From NCBI RefSeq assembly GCF_003597395.2, contig NC_133773.1, positions 66,898,560 through 66,962,559 of the forward strand: DNA of 64,000 nucleotides, read 5' to 3'. Shown piece after piece: positions 61,633 to 64,000 of the stretch. Each line of letters opens with the position of its first letter. The stretch's first letter is position 1. The translations under genes and the position numbers were made by a program. The notes under the pieces are model-generated. The model made no database searches and was not told where the DNA came from. It saw only the letters and a program-made list of their open reading frames with translations. This DNA comes from Chelonoidis abingdonii. Taxonomy: Eukaryota > Chordata > Testudines > Testudinidae.

Positions 61633-62526
61633 GGCCCTGCCTACGCTGTCAAGTTTCTTCAGAGTAAAGCAGCTTTCTGTGTTGTAACTTCCAATGTGTA
61701 CACACTGCCAAGCCACTTAGTGTGCAGAAACTGCGCAGTTGCAGCTCTTTTAAAAAAAACTACCCCAATGAGAGGCATACAGCTTTCTATGCCAAGGGTA
61801 CAGTGCCATGGTGCCAGTGTAGACACCATGGTCAATTGCAGTGCTCTATTGGCCTCCAGGAGGTGTCCCACAATGCCTGTTCTTGTCTCTCTAGTCATTG
61901 GTTTGAACTCTACTGCCCTGCCCTCAGGTGACTAACCATCATCCCCACCCCATAAATTCCTTTGGAATTTTGAAAGTCCCCTTCCTGTTTCCTTGGTAAT
62001 GCATCCAGTGGTCTCAGAGCATCTTTCCAGGTGGTCATGCCTGCTCCATGCACCAGACATGCTCTCCCACTTGGAGAAATGCTGAGTTGCTGGACCTCAG
62101 CAGCATTTGGGGAGAGGAGGCTGTCCAGTCCCAGCTGCACTCCAGCCATTGGAATTATATACGGACAGATTTCATGATGCATGCCAGAAAGGGGCCATGA
62201 GTGGGACAAGGCGCAGGAGGCAAATGCCGCTCCACCCATGAACTGGCGGTTCTATAAGGAGATGGATGTGTTAAATGGTGGCAACCCCACTCTCACTGCG
62301 AAGGCCACTGTGGATTCTTTGGTGGCTCAGGTGCCATTCAAGAGTGGACTGAGCCAGACGGAGGAAATCTTGGATGAGGATGTGGACAGGAGGGGGACAC
62401 AGAGGCAGAGCATAACTCTGAGTTCAGAAATGCTTGCAGCCAGGAGCTCTTTTCCACAATGGGAGGAAACTAGCCAGTCACAGCTCTCAGATCTTGGCGA
62501 AATACCAACTGGAGAGGAGGCACCTG

Positions 62527-63217
62527 GTAAGTGGATTTGATTTTGAGAATCGCTGAAGTGAGTCGTTGGGGACAGGAGGGTTGCAGAAAGCAGGCTTGTG
62601 TCTGTATGATGCACATACCACTACATGCCTAGTCTGAGCGGCAGAACAGGCTGTTGATTGACTCCCACACTTCATGGGAATCTGCCTCAGAGATCTCCAG
62701 GAAACTCTCAAGGAGATGCTGGACAATTCGCTGCCACAGGTTCTTTGGCAGAGCTGCTTTGTTTCTTGCCCTATTAACAGTAACTTTCCCATGCCACTGT
62801 GTCATCACAGCACGGGGGAGGAAGGGGGGGTCGGACCATTGTTGGATAAGGGCCAGGGCAGAAACTGCATTCTTGGAGAAGACCCTCCCTTGATTCCCTG
62901 CTCACCCTCAGCAGTAAGATATCGTCCATAATGATCAAAGCCTATGGAAAATGTGGAGACAGGAATGATTATCAGGCCCCCGCTACAGTGCTGGATCTCC
63001 GCAAGAGCCATGTGTAGAGCAGGGTCTGGGAACACTGATTTACACTGCCCCTGCGGCTGCTTACCATTTTGGGGGTCTTGTGGTTCATGTGTGCTTGTCT
63101 GAGTCAGCCAGTTAGTGACAGTATGTGAATACTTGCTGTGTTTTAAATCACTGAACCAGTGTTCGCTGTGTTGCAAACAATACAGTTTCTGTAAAATGTT
63201 GCGTTTTGGCTTCACAG
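62527..63217 (+). other. Intron of the Myb/SANT-like gene
   Basis: GTAAGT donor at 62527-62532 and a pyrimidine-poor TTTTGGCTTCACAG acceptor ending at 63217, 691 bases. Boundaries are inferred from reading-phase continuity and position of the protein similarity, not from transcripts. Confidence 0.7.
62629..62901 (-). CDS. Open antisense frame in the intron, unknown product
   Basis: From 62901 down to the stop at 62631-62629 the minus strand is open for 90 codons. The first ATG is at 62805 and gives 58 residues beginning MTQWHGKVTVNRARNKAALP and ending INSLFCRSD. The upstream open part reads SALALIQQWSDPP. The peptide has basic and leucine-rich stretches (LWQRIVQHLLESFLEI) that would form a helix. 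No known domain is recognised. Its neighbours on that strand near 62930 (ILDD-like, in another frame) could be an earlier exon or a frameshifted part. It may be part of the element's own minus-strand gene, or noncoding sequence that stayed open by chance. Confidence 0.35.
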   Translation of the reverse strand, partial: AGNQGRVFSKNAVSALALIQQWSDPPFLPRAVMTQWHGKVTVNRARNKAALPKNLWQRIVQHLLESFLEISEADSHEVWESINSLFCRSD

Positions 63218-64000
63218 AGATGACTTGGGAGCCCAGCTTCCCTCTTTGTTATCATCGGCTGAACGGCTGCACAGAATTAGTATGCGGCCATGAAGAACTA
63301 AGGGGGACTTTCTATGTGACGTTATGATGCATTCCATGGCCAAAAAACAGGAATTGAAGGAGTGGTGCGACAGCAAGAAGGATGACAGAGGAGAACGTGG
63401 CATGCCAGAATGAAGCCACGGAACAGCTCTTAAAAGTTATGGAGTGCCAAACACACACATTCCAGGCAACAATAGCACTGCAAGCCGAGCAGCTCCGTGC
63501 CTGCCCTTTCCTGCAACTGCAATCGCAGAAGTCTTTCCCATCTACCCCCCTGACACCACCAACACACTCTTATCAACTCCTGGCTCCAGTCTGTACCCGC
63601 TGCATTCCACTCCTCCCCCTTCACAGTCCAGCACTGTGGACTTCCACTACCCACTCTACTCAACACCTATTCCTCTACAGTTTGGCCCTGCTGAAGTACA
63701 GTATCCACTATACTGTATTCCAAAGGAGAAGGTTAGATATGATCCCTGGACCCCACCTCCTCCTGGGACCTTCCCTTCCCCCATCCCACCCAGTGCTGAT
63801 GTACTTTTTTTGTTTGACTCTCTCCTCCAGTTGTTGTTTTTTAATAAGAGAATTGTGTTGGATTGAAAGCAAACAGAGCCCTGCAAAGCAATAAACAATT
63901 AATTATCTTAAACCATCATCTGCACCAATCACAATCACCTCCTAGCATTACAAGCACTGCACTCCCAAGCATAGCAACAAATATTAGTGGCTTTCAGCTT

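Larger units (their letters stand above)
62081..63869 (+). pseudogene. Two-exon Myb/SANT-like Harbinger accessory gene, decayed
   Basis: Exon 1 begins in a frame at 62081 reading AELLDLSSIWGEEAVQSQL, a trihelix/Myb helix. It shifts frame before 62181 and continues as AMNW-like sequence, RFYKEMDVLNGGNPTLTAKA and ILDEDVDRRG up to GEEAP at 62526. A donor GTAAGT follows at 62527 and an acceptor TTCACAG ends at 63217. Splicing joins G with AG to give one glutamate codon, so intron phase is intact. Exon 2 passes through at least three frame changes (about 63318, 63395, 63585), with ACQNEATEQLLKVME, then PTHSYQL and a proline-rich tail (HSTPPPSQSSTVDF) ending at stop 63864-63866. Several bases of the second trihelix helix appear deleted near 62200. 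Confidence 0.8.
61633..64000 (+). mobile_element. Second Harbinger-like element, cut by the window edge
   Basis: The left end GGCCCTGCCTACGCTGTCAA resembles the terminus of the Harbinger element at 24915 (GGCC, CTAC and CT in register). The interior carries a two-exon Myb/SANT-like gene and an antisense open frame. The right terminus is not in the window. In this family the transposase would be expected further right, probably on the minus strand; that is an inference only. Confidence 0.75.

Noticed and set aside
61588..61935. Overlapping plus- and minus-strand frames near the left end of the last element
   Set aside because: They span the element's terminus and carry no similarity to transposase or SANT domains.

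Overview
The window is repeat-dense vertebrate nuclear DNA with no host protein-coding exon, rRNA or tRNA gene that I can recognise. The repeat families point to a reptile, most likely a turtle (Testudines): a long CR1 LINE, a Penelope-like element with a GIY-YIG endonuclease domain, Harbinger elements carrying a Myb/SANT-like gene, ZBED-type hAT elements, MIR-like SINEs and many 'GTCTACACT' DNA transposons. The taxonomic call and several family names rest on remembered repeat families, not on a search. Most open frames of 60-130 codons look like chance frames or decayed transposon genes.

Layout. 1-4.35 kb: AT-rich intergenic DNA with two non-autonomous DNA transposons. 4.35-9.07 kb: a long decayed CR1 LINE (ORF1 esterase, ORF2 endonuclease and RT), split by solo LTR copy 1. 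9.1-10.1 kb: antisense Penelope-like 3' end beside an older antisense CR1 end. 11.5-14.03 kb: a hAT-like element, small MITEs and a GC-rich palindromic hAT element with an 8-bp target duplication. 14.67-16.87 kb: a foldback hAT element with transposase remains, split by solo LTR copy 2. 16.9-24.1 kb: mostly unrecognised, with a small Gypsy-like fragment. 24.16-27.87 kb: antisense LINE remnant, then a Harbinger element split by solo LTR copy 3. 30.9-36.5 kb: small DNA transposons, an antisense ancient LINE and two tRNA-like foldback units. 40-55 kb: sparse MITEs, a MIR-like SINE and CR1 ends. 55.5-59.7 kb: a LINE RT relic and the second GC-rich hAT element. 61.63 kb to the edge: a second Harbinger-like element with a two-exon Myb/SANT-type pseudogene and an open antisense frame in its intron.

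The pieces do not form a pathway. What they record is a stratigraphy of insertions. Three solo LTRs of one family sit inside a CR1, a hAT and a Harbinger element, each with a perfect but different 5-bp target duplication, so the LTR family was active after those elements were fixed. The least explained features are the antisense frame in the last Harbinger element, the two GC-rich palindromic hAT copies and the inverted-duplicated hAT transposase gene. I saw no evidence of an undescribed functional system; these are candidates for closer repeat and domestication analysis.
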